DNA of 64,000 bases from Desulfurispora thermophila DSM 16022 (GTDB lineage Bacteria > Bacillota > Desulfotomaculia > Desulfotomaculales > Desulfurisporaceae): positions 62,115 to 126,114 of the forward strand of contig NZ_AQWN01000002.1 in assembly GCF_000376385.1 (NCBI RefSeq), read 5' to 3'. Numbering within the stretch: the stretch's first letter is position 1; each line of letters starts with the position of its first letter. Positions 51,831 through 60,977 of the stretch are shown piece after piece. Position numbers and translations under genes: made by a program. The notes beneath the pieces are model-generated. The model had not been told where the DNA came from. It saw only the letters and a program-made list of their open reading frames with translations, and searched no databases.

Positions 51831-52967
51831 TTGGCCAAGCGCGATTATTACGAGGTACTGGGGGTCTCTCGCCAGGCCTCTGCGGAGGAGATCAAAAAAG
51901 CTTACCGCAAGCTGGCTCGCCAGTACCACCCGGATGCCAATCCCAATGACAAGGATGCCGAGGCCAAGTTTAAAGAAATTGCCGAAGCTTATGAAGTCCT
52001 GAGCGACCCGGAAAAAAGAGCCCGGTATGACCGTTTCGGTCATGCCGGGTTTGACGGGCAGGGGTTTGGCGGACAGGGGTTCGGCGGTTTTGAAGGTTTT
52101 GGGGCCGATTTCGGCGGTCTGGGCGACATTTTCGATATGTTTTTCGGCGGCGGCACCAGGCGGCGGCGCGGCCCGGAGAAAGGGGCCGACCTGCGGGTGG
52201 ATCTGGAATTAACCCTGGAGGAAGCCGCCTTTGGTGTGGAAAGGGACATCAAAGTGCCGCGGGAGGAGGAATGCACCACCTGTGGCGGCAGCGGTGCGGC
52301 GCCGGGGACCAAAGCGCAGGTCTGTCCGGCCTGCAATGGCAGCGGGCAGATCCAGTACGCCCAGAGCACGCCTTTTGGCCGTATTGTGCAGACGCGTACC
52401 TGTGATCGCTGCCGGGGGGCCGGACGGGTTCTGGAAAAGCCTTGCCCCACCTGTCACGGGGCAGGCCGGGTGCGCCGTACCCGCAGTATTCACGTCAAGG
52501 TGCCGCCTGGAGTGGACAGTGGTACGCGCCTGCGCGTAGCCGGTGAAGGCGAGCCGGGCCTGCGTGGTGGTCCGCGCGGCGACCTGTACGTGTTCATCCA
52601 CGTCCGGCCCCACAAGGTCTTTGTGCGCGATGGCAACGATGTGATCTGCGAAGTCAAGATCAGCTTTGCTCAGGCGGCTCTGGGAGATGAAATTGAAGTC
52701 CCCACCCTGGAGGGTACGGCCAAAATGAAGGTGCCCGAGGGTACCCAGAGCGGCACTGTCTTCCGCCTGAAAGGCAAGGGTATACCCGATGTGCACGGCT
52801 ACGGGCGGGGCGACCAGCATGTGCGGGTGCAGGTGGTCACCCCGACCAAACTGTCCGAAAAGCAGAAAGAGCTCTTGCGTGAATTTGCCCGGTTGAGTGG
52901 GGAAAATGTGCCCGGTGGGGTGGAAAAGGGTTTTTTCGAGAAGGTCAGGGACGCCTTTATCGGGTAA
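51831..52967 (+). CDS. dnaJ: Chaperone protein DnaJ
   Basis: 378 aa, complete type I DnaJ: J domain with HPD (YHPDAN), Gly/Phe region (about 70-105), four CxxCxGxG zinc repeats ([32 protein letters not shown]) and C-terminal substrate domains. It starts with TTG after AGGTGGTGG. Last chaperone gene of the operon; prmA follows after 21-30 nt. Confidence 0.97.
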   Translation: MAKRDYYEVLGVSRQASAEEIKKAYRKLARQYHPDANPNDKDAEAKFKEIAEAYEVLSDPEKRARYDRFGHAGFDGQGFGGQGFGGFEGFGADFGGLGDIFDMFFGGGTRRRRGPEKGADLRVDLELTLEEAAFGVERDIKVPREEECTTCGGSGAAPGTKAQVCPACNGSGQIQYAQSTPFGRIVQTRTCDRCRGAGRVLEKPCPTCHGAGRVRRTRSIHVKVPPGVDSGTRLRVAGEGEPGLRGGPRGDLYVFIHVRPHKVFVRDGNDVICEVKISFAQAALGDEIEVPTLEGTAKMKVPEGTQSGTVFRLKGKGIPDVHGYGRGDQHVRVQVVTPTKLSEKQKELLREFARLSGENVPGGVEKGFFEKVRDAFIG

Positions 52968-52997
52968 AGTGACCGGTAGGAACAGGAGATGTTGTTA

Positions 52998-53948
52998 TTG
53001 CAATATCTGGAAATATCGATCAGCGTGCCGCCCGAACTGGTGGAAGAGGTGGCCGACATTTGCATAGCCTGCGGCAGTGGCGGGGTCAGTATAGAAGACC
53101 CCGCCTTAATTCAATCTTACCTGGCCCAGGGTCAGCCGGATACCGTGGCGCCCGGTCTTTATGAGCAAATGGCCGCTCTGTCCGGACAGCCTCAGGTTAA
53201 AGCCTATCTGCCCTGTAATGCTCAGTTGCCAGAAAGGCTTCACCACCTGCGCCAATCCCTGGCGGAGCTGTTGCCGCCCGGGGCGGGGGAGGTGCAGGTG
53301 CGGGAAGTGGCCGACAGCGACTGGGCCCGGGAATGGCGCAAGCACTACCACGCCTTTCCGGTGGGGCGGCGCCTGCTGGTCAAGCCCGCGTGGGAAGAGC
53401 TACTTCCCGAGCATGCCGGGCGCCTGGTGCTGGAACTGGATCCCGGCATGGCCTTTGGCTGCGGTACGCACGCCAGCACATCCATGTGTCTGGAATTGCT
53501 GGAAGAAGTAATTAAAGGCGGGGAAACAGTTTATGATGTGGGTACCGGTTCCGGCATTCTGGCCATAGCGGCGGCCAGGCTGGGGGCGGTGCAGGTGGTG
53601 GCCTGTGATCTGGAACAGACCGCGGTGCAGGTGGCGCAGGAAAACGTAGCCCGGAACCGGTTGGCGGAAAAAGTGCAGGTGCGGCAGGGAGACTTGCTCA
53701 GCTGGGCTGACCGGCCCGCCCAGGTGATTGTGGCCAATATTGTGGCCGGCGTCATTTTGGCCCTGCTGCCCCAGGTGGGGAGCCTGCTCCTGCCGGGAGG
53801 GCATTTTATAGCTTCGGGCATTATTGAGGGACGCCAGATGGAAGTCTTGCAAGCGGTAAAGGAATGCGGTTTGGCTGTGCACAAGCTGCTGGGCCGAGAA
53901 GAGTGGTATGCTTTGTGGGCGGTCAAGCCGGGAAAAGAGTGGAGCTAG
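52998..53948 (+). CDS. prmA: Ribosomal protein L11 methyltransferase
   Basis: A 316-aa SAM methyltransferase. N-terminal substrate domain, LELDPGMAFGCGTHAST, SAM motif DVGTGSGILAIAAARLGA and the catalytic-pocket ANIVAGVIL. It trimethylates L11. TTG 52998 has AGGAG at 9 nt; ATG 52989 would directly touch the AGGAG, so it is less likely. Confidence 0.93.
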   Translation: MQYLEISISVPPELVEEVADICIACGSGGVSIEDPALIQSYLAQGQPDTVAPGLYEQMAALSGQPQVKAYLPCNAQLPERLHHLRQSLAELLPPGAGEVQVREVADSDWAREWRKHYHAFPVGRRLLVKPAWEELLPEHAGRLVLELDPGMAFGCGTHASTSMCLELLEEVIKGGETVYDVGTGSGILAIAAARLGAVQVVACDLEQTAVQVAQENVARNRLAEKVQVRQGDLLSWADRPAQVIVANIVAGVILALLPQVGSLLLPGGHFIASGIIEGRQMEVLQAVKECGLAVHKLLGREEWYALWAVKPGKEWS

Positions 53949-53962
53949 GAGGCGGCCGGAAA

Positions 53963-54700
53963 ATGCACCGTTTTTTTGTGGCGCCGCAGCAATTGGATGG
54001 TCCGCTGGTACATATAGAGGGCAGTGATGCCAAGCATATCAGCCGGGTGCTGCGCCTGGGTCCGGGCGACCAAATAATGTTGCTGGACGGGAACGGCCGG
54101 GCAGCCCGCGCCCGCATTGTTGCCGTACATAAAGACACCGTGACCTGCAGCATATTAGAATACACTGCAGCTACAGGAGAACCGCCCTTGCGGGTAATTT
54201 TGTTACAGGCTTTGCCCAAGGGGGACAAGCTGGAGCAAATTATCCAGAAGGCTGTGGAACTGGGCGTCCATGAAGTCTGGCCCGTGCAAACCAGGCGCTG
54301 TGTGGTGCAACTGGCCGGGGAAAAGGCGACCGCCCGGCAAAACCGCTGGCAGCGGGTGGCCTATGAGGCGGCCAAACAGTGCCGCCGCCCGGCGGTGCCG
54401 CAGGTGAGAATGCTGCTGGCCTGGGCAGATGCGCTGGCCGCTCTGCCCCCTTCCACCCTGTTGATTCTGCCCTGGGAAGAGGAAGCCGGCACCGGCTTGA
54501 AAAGTGTGCTTAACCAACCGGTTCCCGCTACTGTGGCTGTTGCCGTGGGACCGGAGGGGGGCTGGGCGCCGGAAGAGGTGGAACTGGCCAGGCGTCACGG
54601 CGCCAGAACAGTGTCGCTGGGGCCGCGCATTCTGCGCACGGAAACCGCGGGACCGGCCGTGCTGGCCGCGCTCATGTTTCACTGGGGTGACCTGGGATAA
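53963..54700 (+). CDS. rsmE: 16S rRNA (uracil1498-N3)-methyltransferase
   Basis: A 245-aa SPOUT enzyme: MHRFFVAPQQ at the start, a PUA-like N-terminal domain, and knot motifs VAVGPEGGWAPEEVE and LGPRILRTETA. ATG 53963 follows TAGGAGGCGG. Sits between prmA and mtaB as usual in Firmicutes. Confidence 0.93.
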   Translation: MHRFFVAPQQLDGPLVHIEGSDAKHISRVLRLGPGDQIMLLDGNGRAARARIVAVHKDTVTCSILEYTAATGEPPLRVILLQALPKGDKLEQIIQKAVELGVHEVWPVQTRRCVVQLAGEKATARQNRWQRVAYEAAKQCRRPAVPQVRMLLAWADALAALPPSTLLILPWEEEAGTGLKSVLNQPVPATVAVAVGPEGGWAPEEVELARRHGARTVSLGPRILRTETAGPAVLAALMFHWGDLG

Positions 54701-54722
54701 TATCAGATAAGGGGGTGACGCT

Positions 54723-56078
54723 GTGCAGCCGAACAGGCCCAGAGTGGCCATTGCCACCCTGGGGTGCAAAGTCAATCAGTATGAGTCGGCCGCTCTGGCC
54801 GCCGCTTTTGCCCGCGGCGGTTTTGAAGTGGTGAATTTTGACCGGGAGGCCGAGGTTTATGTGATCAATACCTGCACCGTTACCCACCTGGGTGACCGTA
54901 AGTCCCGCCAGCTCATCAGGCGGGCTGTGCGGCAAAACCCGGCCGCACTGGTGGTGGCTACGGGGTGTTATGCCCAGGTTTCCCCGCAGGAGGTGCGGGA
55001 GATACCCGGCGTGCATCTGGTGCTGGGCAACCAGGAAAAAGCCGACCTGGTGGAACAGGTACAGAAAGCCCTGGAAGTGAGGGGGGCGGTGCGGTCATCC
55101 GGGCCGGATTCAGCCACAGTACAGGTGGGGGATATTATGCACAGCCATCTTTTTCAGGAACTGCCGGCAGTGGCCGCTCCGGAGCGCACCAGGGCCTTTA
55201 TTAAAGTGCAGGAAGGCTGCAATAACTTTTGTGCCTATTGTATCATCCCTTACGCCCGCGGACCGGTGCGCAGCCGGCCGCTGGACAGCGTGCTGGAGGA
55301 GGCCCATCGTTTGGTGGAACAGGGCTATCCCGAACTGGTGATTACAGGTATACACATCGGGGCCTACGGGCAGGATTTTTCTGATGGTACAGATCTGGCC
55401 CGGTTGGTGGCCAAGTTACGGCAAATTAGAGGTATAAAGCGCCTGCGCCTGGGCTCGGTGGAGCCGCTGGACTTTTCCCCCCGGCTGGTGGAAGTGCTGG
55501 CCGCCGGGCCGCCTGTCTGCCGGCACCTGCACATCCCCCTGCAGAGCGGGGATGACACCGTTTTGCACAATATGCGCCGCCGTTACACTACGGCTGATTA
55601 CGCCAGGCTGGTTAACCAACTACGGCGGGCTGTACCGCAACTGGCCATAACCACCGACCTGATCACGGGTTTTCCGGGGGAGACTGACGAGCAGCACCGG
55701 CGAACTATGAGTTTTGTGCGCGAGATGGCTTTTGCCCGCCTGCACGTATTTAAATTCTCCCCCCGCCGGGGTACTCCTGCGGCCAGCTTGCCGGACCGGG
55801 TGCCGGCACAGGAAATTGAGGAGCGCAGCCGGCAGCTCATAGAGTTGGGCAACCACCTGGCCGGGCAGTTTGCCGCCGGTTTCATTGGCGAGCAGGTGGA
55901 AGTGCTGGTGGAAGAGGTGGCTGATGAGCCGGGTTGTGTTAAAGGATATACGGATCAATACCTGCCGGTGGTTTTTCCCGGCTCTTCCGAACTGCGCGGC
56001 CGGATTGTTCCGGTGCGTGGGCGTGAAGTACGGAGTGACATCCTGCTGGGTATTCCGGCGGGCGGGATAATTTTTTAA
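54723..56078 (+). CDS. mtaB: tRNA t6A37 methylthiotransferase MtaB
   Basis: 451 aa: UPF0004 domain with Cys in TLGCKVNQYES, NTCTVTH and GCYAQ; radical SAM cluster CNNFCAYC; C-terminal TRAM-like domain. It forms ms2t6A at position 37 of ANN-decoding tRNAs. The sequence TLGCKVNQYE separates MtaB from MiaB and RimO. GTG 54723 follows GGGGGTGAC. Confidence 0.93.
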   Translation: MQPNRPRVAIATLGCKVNQYESAALAAAFARGGFEVVNFDREAEVYVINTCTVTHLGDRKSRQLIRRAVRQNPAALVVATGCYAQVSPQEVREIPGVHLVLGNQEKADLVEQVQKALEVRGAVRSSGPDSATVQVGDIMHSHLFQELPAVAAPERTRAFIKVQEGCNNFCAYCIIPYARGPVRSRPLDSVLEEAHRLVEQGYPELVITGIHIGAYGQDFSDGTDLARLVAKLRQIRGIKRLRLGSVEPLDFSPRLVEVLAAGPPVCRHLHIPLQSGDDTVLHNMRRRYTTADYARLVNQLRRAVPQLAITTDLITGFPGETDEQHRRTMSFVREMAFARLHVFKFSPRRGTPAASLPDRVPAQEIEERSRQLIELGNHLAGQFAAGFIGEQVEVLVEEVADEPGCVKGYTDQYLPVVFPGSSELRGRIVPVRGREVRSDILLGIPAGGIIF

Positions 56079-56177
56079 AAAATGTGGCAGGTGCTACAAG
56101 GAATTCCCCGCTAAACGTGGAATAAACATTATGCTAAGCAGCAAAAAGCTATGCGGAAAGGGGAGGAGGTGCAACGG

Positions 56178-56519
56178 ATGCAGGACTGTATTTTTTGCAA
56201 GATTATCAACAGGGAAATCCCGGCGGAAATTGTTTACGAAACCGACAGCGTACTGGTTTTTAAAGATATCCGCCCGGCAGCTCCTGTCCACCTCTTGCTT
56301 ATCCCCAAAAAGCATATCCCGACTTTCTTCGACTTGGAGCCAGCGGATGCTGCCCTGATGGGAGAATTACAAATGGCGGCTACTGAGGTAGCCCGCCGGT
56401 TGGGCTTGCAAAATGGTTTTCGTCTGGTCAGCAACACTGGCCGGGATGCCGGTCAATTGGTATTTCACATCCATTACCACCTGCTGGCCGGCCGGGAGTT
56501 GAAGTGGCCGCCGGGCTAG
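56178..56519 (+). CDS. Histidine triad (HIT/HINT) nucleotide-binding protein
   Basis: A 113-aa HINT-type protein: DCIFCKIINREIPAEIVYE and the triad HIHYHLLAG near the C-terminus. It hydrolyses AMP-linked phosphoramidates in related organisms. ATG 56178 follows GGGGAGGAGGTG. Upstream of rpsU as in many Firmicutes. Confidence 0.92.
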   Translation: MQDCIFCKIINREIPAEIVYETDSVLVFKDIRPAAPVHLLLIPKKHIPTFFDLEPADAALMGELQMAATEVARRLGLQNGFRLVSNTGRDAGQLVFHIHYHLLAGRELKWPPG

Positions 56520-56548
56520 TTGACTTATATGACTACTGGCGGTATAAT
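56520..56548 (+). promoter_or_regulatory. Sigma-A promoter of rpsU
   Basis: TTGACT (56520-56525), 17 bp, TATAAT (56543-56548), starting right at the end of the HIT gene. Confidence 0.8.
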
Positions 56549-56633
56549 AAAAGGGTGCTTTTAATCAGGTAATTAAGGTGTGGTTTGTGGTGAATGCAGG
56601 CAGGTTTGTTTGCGCGGAGGGAGGGATAATAGA

Positions 56634-56810
56634 ATGGCAGAGGTACGTGTCGGTAAGAACGAGACACTGGATAGTGCCCTCCGGCGCTTTAAGCGTAGCT
56701 GCCAGAAGGCAGGCGTGCTGGCGGAGGCCAGAAAGCATGAACACTACGAGAAGCCCAGCGTAAGGCGCAAGAAAAAGTCCGAAGCCGCCAGGAAACGCAG
56801 ATACCGTTAA
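56634..56810 (+). CDS. rpsU: 30S ribosomal protein S21
   Basis: 58 aa, very basic: [20 protein letters not shown] and a C-terminal [20 protein letters not shown] 56634 follows GGGAGGGA. It has its own promoter and a strong terminator, so it can be made in excess. Confidence 0.96.
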   Translation: MAEVRVGKNETLDSALRRFKRSCQKAGVLAEARKHEHYEKPSVRRKKKSEAARKRRYR

Positions 56811-56817
56811 GGGGAAT

Positions 56818-56856
56818 AATACCCGGTGCTGTCCATCAGCGCCGGGTATTTTATTT
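56818..56856 (+). terminator. Terminator of rpsU
   Basis: AATACCCGGTGCTG pairs with CAGCGCCGGGTATT (one wobble), 5-nt loop, followed by TTATTT. Confidence 0.85.
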
Positions 56857-56921
56857 ACATTTTTGCTGGAATAGGATAATATGGTAGGCGATAACAAATA
56901 AAGCAGAAGGGGGCGGGGGCT

Positions 56922-57416
56922 GTGAGCCAGCAAATGTTGACCGGTCTGGCCGTACTGGCTTTTGTCAGCGGCATCGCGGCACTGGTACTGGAAATTTTCA
57001 TTATTCCCGGCTTCGGGGTGGCCGGGCTGGCGGGCATCATGGCCCTGGCCTGGGGAGTGCTTCTGCTGACGGTTGATTTCACCCAGGCCACGGCAGCTCT
57101 GGTGCTGGCTCTTGTGGCTTCGCTGGTCATTTTTGCTGCCGGTGTAGTCGTACTGCGCCGCACCAATCTTTGGAGCAGGCTCTTTTTGCACACCCGCCAG
57201 TACAAAGAAGCGGGCTATGTTTCCAGCAGCACCAGTCCGCTGTTGACAGTGGGCTGTACGGGCAGGGCGGTGACGCCGCTGCGGCCTGCGGGTATCATGG
57301 AACTGGGCGGGCAGCGCTTTGATGTGGTAACCGGAGGGGAATATATACCGGTGGGCAGTCAGGTGCAGGTGGTTTCTCTGACCGGTGGTAAAATTGTGGT
57401 TCGCCGGGCGGAGTGA
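56922..57416 (+). CDS. NfeD family membrane protein (short form)
   Basis: 164 aa: two or three N-terminal membrane segments (LAVLAFVSGIAALVLEIFIIPGFGVAGLAG) and a C-terminal OB-fold NfeD domain (GCTGRAVTPLRPAGIMELGGQRFDVV). The serine-protease domain of long NfeD is missing. GTG 56922 follows GGGGGCGGGGG. It is the standard partner of the flotillin-like FloA encoded next. Confidence 0.9.
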   Translation: MSQQMLTGLAVLAFVSGIAALVLEIFIIPGFGVAGLAGIMALAWGVLLLTVDFTQATAALVLALVASLVIFAAGVVVLRRTNLWSRLFLHTRQYKEAGYVSSSTSPLLTVGCTGRAVTPLRPAGIMELGGQRFDVVTGGEYIPVGSQVQVVSLTGGKIVVRRAE

Positions 57417-57449
57417 TTATAATAATTAATTATTAAGGAGGGAAAGCTT

Positions 57450-58454
57450 ATTATTTCGTTTGCTTTTGTATCTTCAATTTTGTTTTTCATTATCATTTTA
57501 GTGGCAGTGATGGTTGTTTTCAGCTTTATACCGGTGGGGCTGTGGATATCCGCCCTGGCGGCCGGGGTGAAAATCGGTATTTTTACGCTGATTGGTATGC
57601 GCCTGCGCCGCGTGCCTCCGGCCCAGATCGTTGGCCCGCTGATCAAAGCGGACAAGGCCGGCCTGGATATTTCGGTCAACCAGCTGGAGGCCCATTACCT
57701 GGCGGGCGGCAATGTGGACCGGGTGGTCAACGCTCTGATTGCCGCCGAACGGGCCAATATTCCCCTGCCTTTTGAACGGGCGGCGGCCATTGACCTGGCG
57801 GGGCGGGACGTGCTGGAAGCGGTGCAAATGAGTGTCAATCCCAAAGTTATTCAAACGCCCTGGGTTTCCGCTGTGGCCAAGGACGGTATTGAGGTCAAGG
57901 TGGTGGCCCGGGTGACGGTGCGGGCCAACATCGACCGTCTGGTGGGTGGTGCCGGAGAGGAGACCATCCTGGCCCGGGTGGGCGAAGGAGTGGTAACCAC
58001 GGTGGGCAGCAGCGAAACCCACAAACATGTGCTGGAGAATCCGGATTCCATTTCGCGCACGGTGTTGGAAAAAGGATTGGACGCCGGTACGGCTTTTGAG
58101 ATTCTGTCCATTGACATTGCTGATGTGGATGTGGGGCGCAATATCGGTGCCCAGCTGCAGACCGATCAGGCGGAAGCCGACAAGCGCATTGCTCAGGCCA
58201 AGGCCGAGGAGCGGCGAGCCATGGCGGTGGCCCGCGAGCAGGAAATGAAGGCAGCTGTGGAAGAAATGCGGGCCCGCGTGGTGGAAGCCGAGGCGGAAGT
58301 TCCCCGGGCTATGGCGGAAGCACTGCGCAGTGGCAAACTCGGTGTGCTGGATTATTACAACCTGCAAAATCTGCTGGCCGACACACGGATGCGGGAAAGT
58401 ATTTCTGGCCTGGGGGGCGAGCCGGCCGGCAGGCCGGGGCGCCAGCAACAATAA
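57450..58454 (+). CDS. floA: Flotillin-like protein FloA
   Basis: About 334 aa, very close to Bacillus Flo[60 protein letters not shown] and a Glu/Ala-rich coiled coil ([20 protein letters not shown]). It organises membrane microdomains. The start is odd: AAGGAGGG (57435-57442) is 7 nt before an in-frame ATT at 57450. The next standard start, TTG 57480, has no Shine-Dalgarno. The frame closes upstream at 57423 without ATG, GTG or TTG. An ATT start gives 28 residues before PVGLWIS, close to the 27 of Bacillus FloA. Confidence 0.88.
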   Translation: MISFAFVSSILFFIIILVAVMVVFSFIPVGLWISALAAGVKIGIFTLIGMRLRRVPPAQIVGPLIKADKAGLDISVNQLEAHYLAGGNVDRVVNALIAAERANIPLPFERAAAIDLAGRDVLEAVQMSVNPKVIQTPWVSAVAKDGIEVKVVARVTVRANIDRLVGGAGEETILARVGEGVVTTVGSSETHKHVLENPDSISRTVLEKGLDAGTAFEILSIDIADVDVGRNIGAQLQTDQAEADKRIAQAKAEERRAMAVAREQEMKAAVEEMRARVVEAEAEVPRAMAEALRSGKLGVLDYYNLQNLLADTRMRESISGLGGEPAGRPGRQQQ

Positions 58455-58481
58455 GGGCCGTAAAGGTGGCGCGGGCGGAAA

Positions 58482-58943
58482 ATGAAACTGATATGGCTGT
58501 TCTTGTTTTTTTACCTGCTTTACAAAGCCCTGACCAGGGGAAAAACCCTGCCGCCCTGGGAGAACCGGGGTGGCAGGTTGCCCGAACCGGTGGCGGAAGG
58601 CCGGCCGGATGGCTATGTGGCCGGGCCCTGGTCAAGGCCTGTCCCGGTGGAATTGTCAGCGGAGAGAAAGACTGGGGAGGATTCTTCCCAACTGGAGCAA
58701 ACTCCCGGGGAAATCGACCCGGTAACAAACCCGCCGCTGTCCACAAGCCACGAGTTGGCAGAACCACAACCATCTCCCCGGATGGAATGTAATAGACTCG
58801 ACCAGAGGCAATGCCGGGACAGTTGTGCCCCCGCCCGTGGTTTTTTCACCGCGCAGGCGCTTAAATACGCTATTGTCTGGTCGGTTGTTCTGCAAGGACG
58901 CGGAGGTCGTTGGGCTGGCAGTAACTTATTAAACAGGAAGTGA
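58482..58943 (+). CDS. Hypothetical protein with N-terminal membrane segment
   Basis: 153 aa: an N-terminal hydrophobic anchor (LIWLFLFFYLLYKAL), a polar Pro/Glu-rich middle, and a C-terminal helix ALKYAIVWSVVLQGRGGR. Similar small proteins with an anchor and a closing short helix plus Gly/Arg tail follow floA in related genomes, as far as I recall. ATG 58482 has the weak RBS GCGGGCGG. Function unknown; a membrane-microdomain role is only suggested by position. Confidence 0.55.
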   Translation: MKLIWLFLFFYLLYKALTRGKTLPPWENRGGRLPEPVAEGRPDGYVAGPWSRPVPVELSAERKTGEDSSQLEQTPGEIDPVTNPPLSTSHELAEPQPSPRMECNRLDQRQCRDSCAPARGFFTAQALKYAIVWSVVLQGRGGRWAGSNLLNRK

Positions 58944-58949
58944 TTGGTT

Positions 58950-59849
58950 TTGTCTAAAAGAGAGCTGGTAACTGTTGGTATCTGCCAGCTGGATGTGCTG
59001 GAAGACAAACAGGCCAACATAGAAAAAGCGGTGAAAATGATCGACCGGGCAGCTGATGCCGGAGCCGAGCTGGTGGTATTGCCCGAGATGTTCAACTGCC
59101 CCTATCACACGGCCAAATTCAAAGCCTATGCCGAGAGCTGGCCGGAAGGGGAAACTCTGCGGGCGCTGGCCACTGCAGCCAGGGACAGCGGGGTATACCT
59201 GGTTGGGGGGTCAATTGCCGAGCAGGACGGCGACAATCTATATAACACCTCTTTTATTTTTGCTCCGGATGGTAAGCTGCTCAGCCGCCACCGCAAAGTG
59301 CACCTGTTTGATGTAGACCTGCCGGGCGGGATTTCCGTAAAGGAATCCGCCACTTTGGGTTATGGTAATCAGGTAACCGTGGTACCTGCCTCTTTCGGTT
59401 CTTTCGGGGTGGCCATCTGCTATGATATTCGTTTTCCCGAACTGGCCCGCCTGATGGTGCTGCGGGGTGCTCAAATAATTGTGGTGCCGGCCGCCTTCAA
59501 TATGACTACGGGGCCGGCGCACTGGCACCTGCTGTACCGGATGCGGGCCGTGGACAATCAGGTGTTTATGGTGGCTGCTTCGCCGGCCCGCAATGTGGAT
59601 GCTTCTTATGTAGCTTATGGCCACTCTCTGGTGGTGGACCCCTGGGGGGAAATTGTGGCTGAGGCCGGTACGGGTGAGCAATTACTGATTGCCCGGATGG
59701 ATCTGGACCGCCTTAGAAAGGTGCGCGCCCAGCTGCCACTTTTGCGGCACAGGCGTACAGACATTTACACATTGCAGGAGACCGGCGGGCCAGTAGCTCC
59801 TGTTGTGTTCAGGCAGCGGCACCCGGATGTTTATAGCGGGAAGGAGTAG
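58950..59849 (+). CDS. Carbon-nitrogen hydrolase, omega-amidase/Nit2-like
   Basis: 299 aa with the nitrilase triad: Glu in VVLPEMFNCPY, Lys in HRKVHLFD and Cys in AICYDIRFPE. The pattern is closest to Nit2/omega-amidase, which hydrolyses 2-oxoglutaramate or similar omega-amides. TTG 58950 follows AGGAAGTG at 7 nt; TTG 58944 is too close. Downstream is the ychF gene, 7 nt away. Confidence 0.88.
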   Translation: MSKRELVTVGICQLDVLEDKQANIEKAVKMIDRAADAGAELVVLPEMFNCPYHTAKFKAYAESWPEGETLRALATAARDSGVYLVGGSIAEQDGDNLYNTSFIFAPDGKLLSRHRKVHLFDVDLPGGISVKESATLGYGNQVTVVPASFGSFGVAICYDIRFPELARLMVLRGAQIIVVPAAFNMTTGPAHWHLLYRMRAVDNQVFMVAASPARNVDASYVAYGHSLVVDPWGEIVAEAGTGEQLLIARMDLDRLRKVRAQLPLLRHRRTDIYTLQETGGPVAPVVFRQRHPDVYSGKE

Positions 59850-59856
59850 ACCAATC

Positions 59857-60948
59857 TTGTTGACAGCGGGAATTATCGGCCTGCCCATGGTGGGCAAAAC
59901 GACAATATTTAACCTGATGACCAATGCCGGAGCGGAAACATCAAAATTTTTCAGCGGCCGCACCGAAACCAATACCGGTATGGCCACTGTCCCCGACCGG
60001 CGGGTGGATTTTTTGAGTGCGTTGTACCGGCCGCGCCGGACAATATATGCGCAGGTGCAGTGCAGTGATGTGCCCGGTCTGGTGCGCGGTGCGGCGCAGG
60101 GAGCCGGTGTGGGCAATCAGTTTTTGGATGGTATACGCCAGGTGGATTTGCTGGTGCATGTGCTGCGGGCCTTTGCCAACCCTGATGTGCTGCATGTGGA
60201 CGGCAGCATCGACCTGTTGCGCGATGTGGAAACAGTGGAACTGGAACTGCTGCTTGCCGATATGGATCTGCTGGAAAAGCGCATTTCCCGCATCAAGGGT
60301 GGCAAAAAAATCACCAAGGAGAATGCGGCCGAACTGGCAGTGCTGGAAAAGTGTCTGGGGGCGCTGGAACAGGAAGTACCCCTGCACCGGCTGGATTTGA
60401 CCGATCAGGAACGGGCGGTTTTACGCAATTACAACTTTTTTACTGAAAAGCCCGTGCTGTGGGTGGTGAACACCGACGAGCAACAGTTTAAAAGCGGGAA
60501 TTACCCGGGCTGTGCGGAACTGAAGCAACTGGCGGCACAGCGGGGCATATTGCTGCTGGAAGTATGTGGTCAGCTGGAAATGGAAATTGCCCAGCTGAGT
60601 GCAGAAGACCGGGAGCTTTTTATGGCCGATCTGGGACTGGAGGAATTGGGCACAGCCCGCCTGGCCCGGGCTATTTACCACGCTCTGGGGCTGATCTCAT
60701 TTTTCACCGTGGGCGAAGATGAAGTGAAAGCCTGGACAATCAAGCGGGGGACGGTAGCCCAGAAAGCGGCGGGAAAAATCCACTCGGATATTGAGCGTGG
60801 CTTTATCCGGGCGGAAGTGGTGGCTTATGCCGACCTGGAGCGCCTGGGCAGTATGGCCGGAGTAAAAGATGCCGGACTCTCCCGCCTGGAAGGGCGCGAT
60901 TACATTGTGCAGGATGGGGATATAATCAACTTCCGCTTCAATGTTTGA
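59857..60948 (+). CDS. ychF: Redox-responsive P-loop NTPase YchF (Obg family)
   Basis: 363 aa: G1 GLPMVGKTT, DVPGLVRGAAQGAGVGNQFL (G3), VVNTDEQ (G4 region, variant of NVDE), and a C-terminal TGS domain (LISFFTVGEDEVKAWTIKRG, YIVQDGDIINFRFN). YchF prefers ATP and is linked to ribosomes and oxidative stress. TTG 59857 (or 59860) follows GGGAAGGAG. Length is standard. Confidence 0.92.
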   Translation: MLTAGIIGLPMVGKTTIFNLMTNAGAETSKFFSGRTETNTGMATVPDRRVDFLSALYRPRRTIYAQVQCSDVPGLVRGAAQGAGVGNQFLDGIRQVDLLVHVLRAFANPDVLHVDGSIDLLRDVETVELELLLADMDLLEKRISRIKGGKKITKENAAELAVLEKCLGALEQEVPLHRLDLTDQERAVLRNYNFFTEKPVLWVVNTDEQQFKSGNYPGCAELKQLAAQRGILLLEVCGQLEMEIAQLSAEDRELFMADLGLEELGTARLARAIYHALGLISFFTVGEDEVKAWTIKRGTVAQKAAGKIHSDIERGFIRAEVVAYADLERLGSMAGVKDAGLSRLEGRDYIVQDGDIINFRFNV

Positions 60949-60977
60949 GGAAAAATGTTCGGGAGGGAGGGCTGGTA

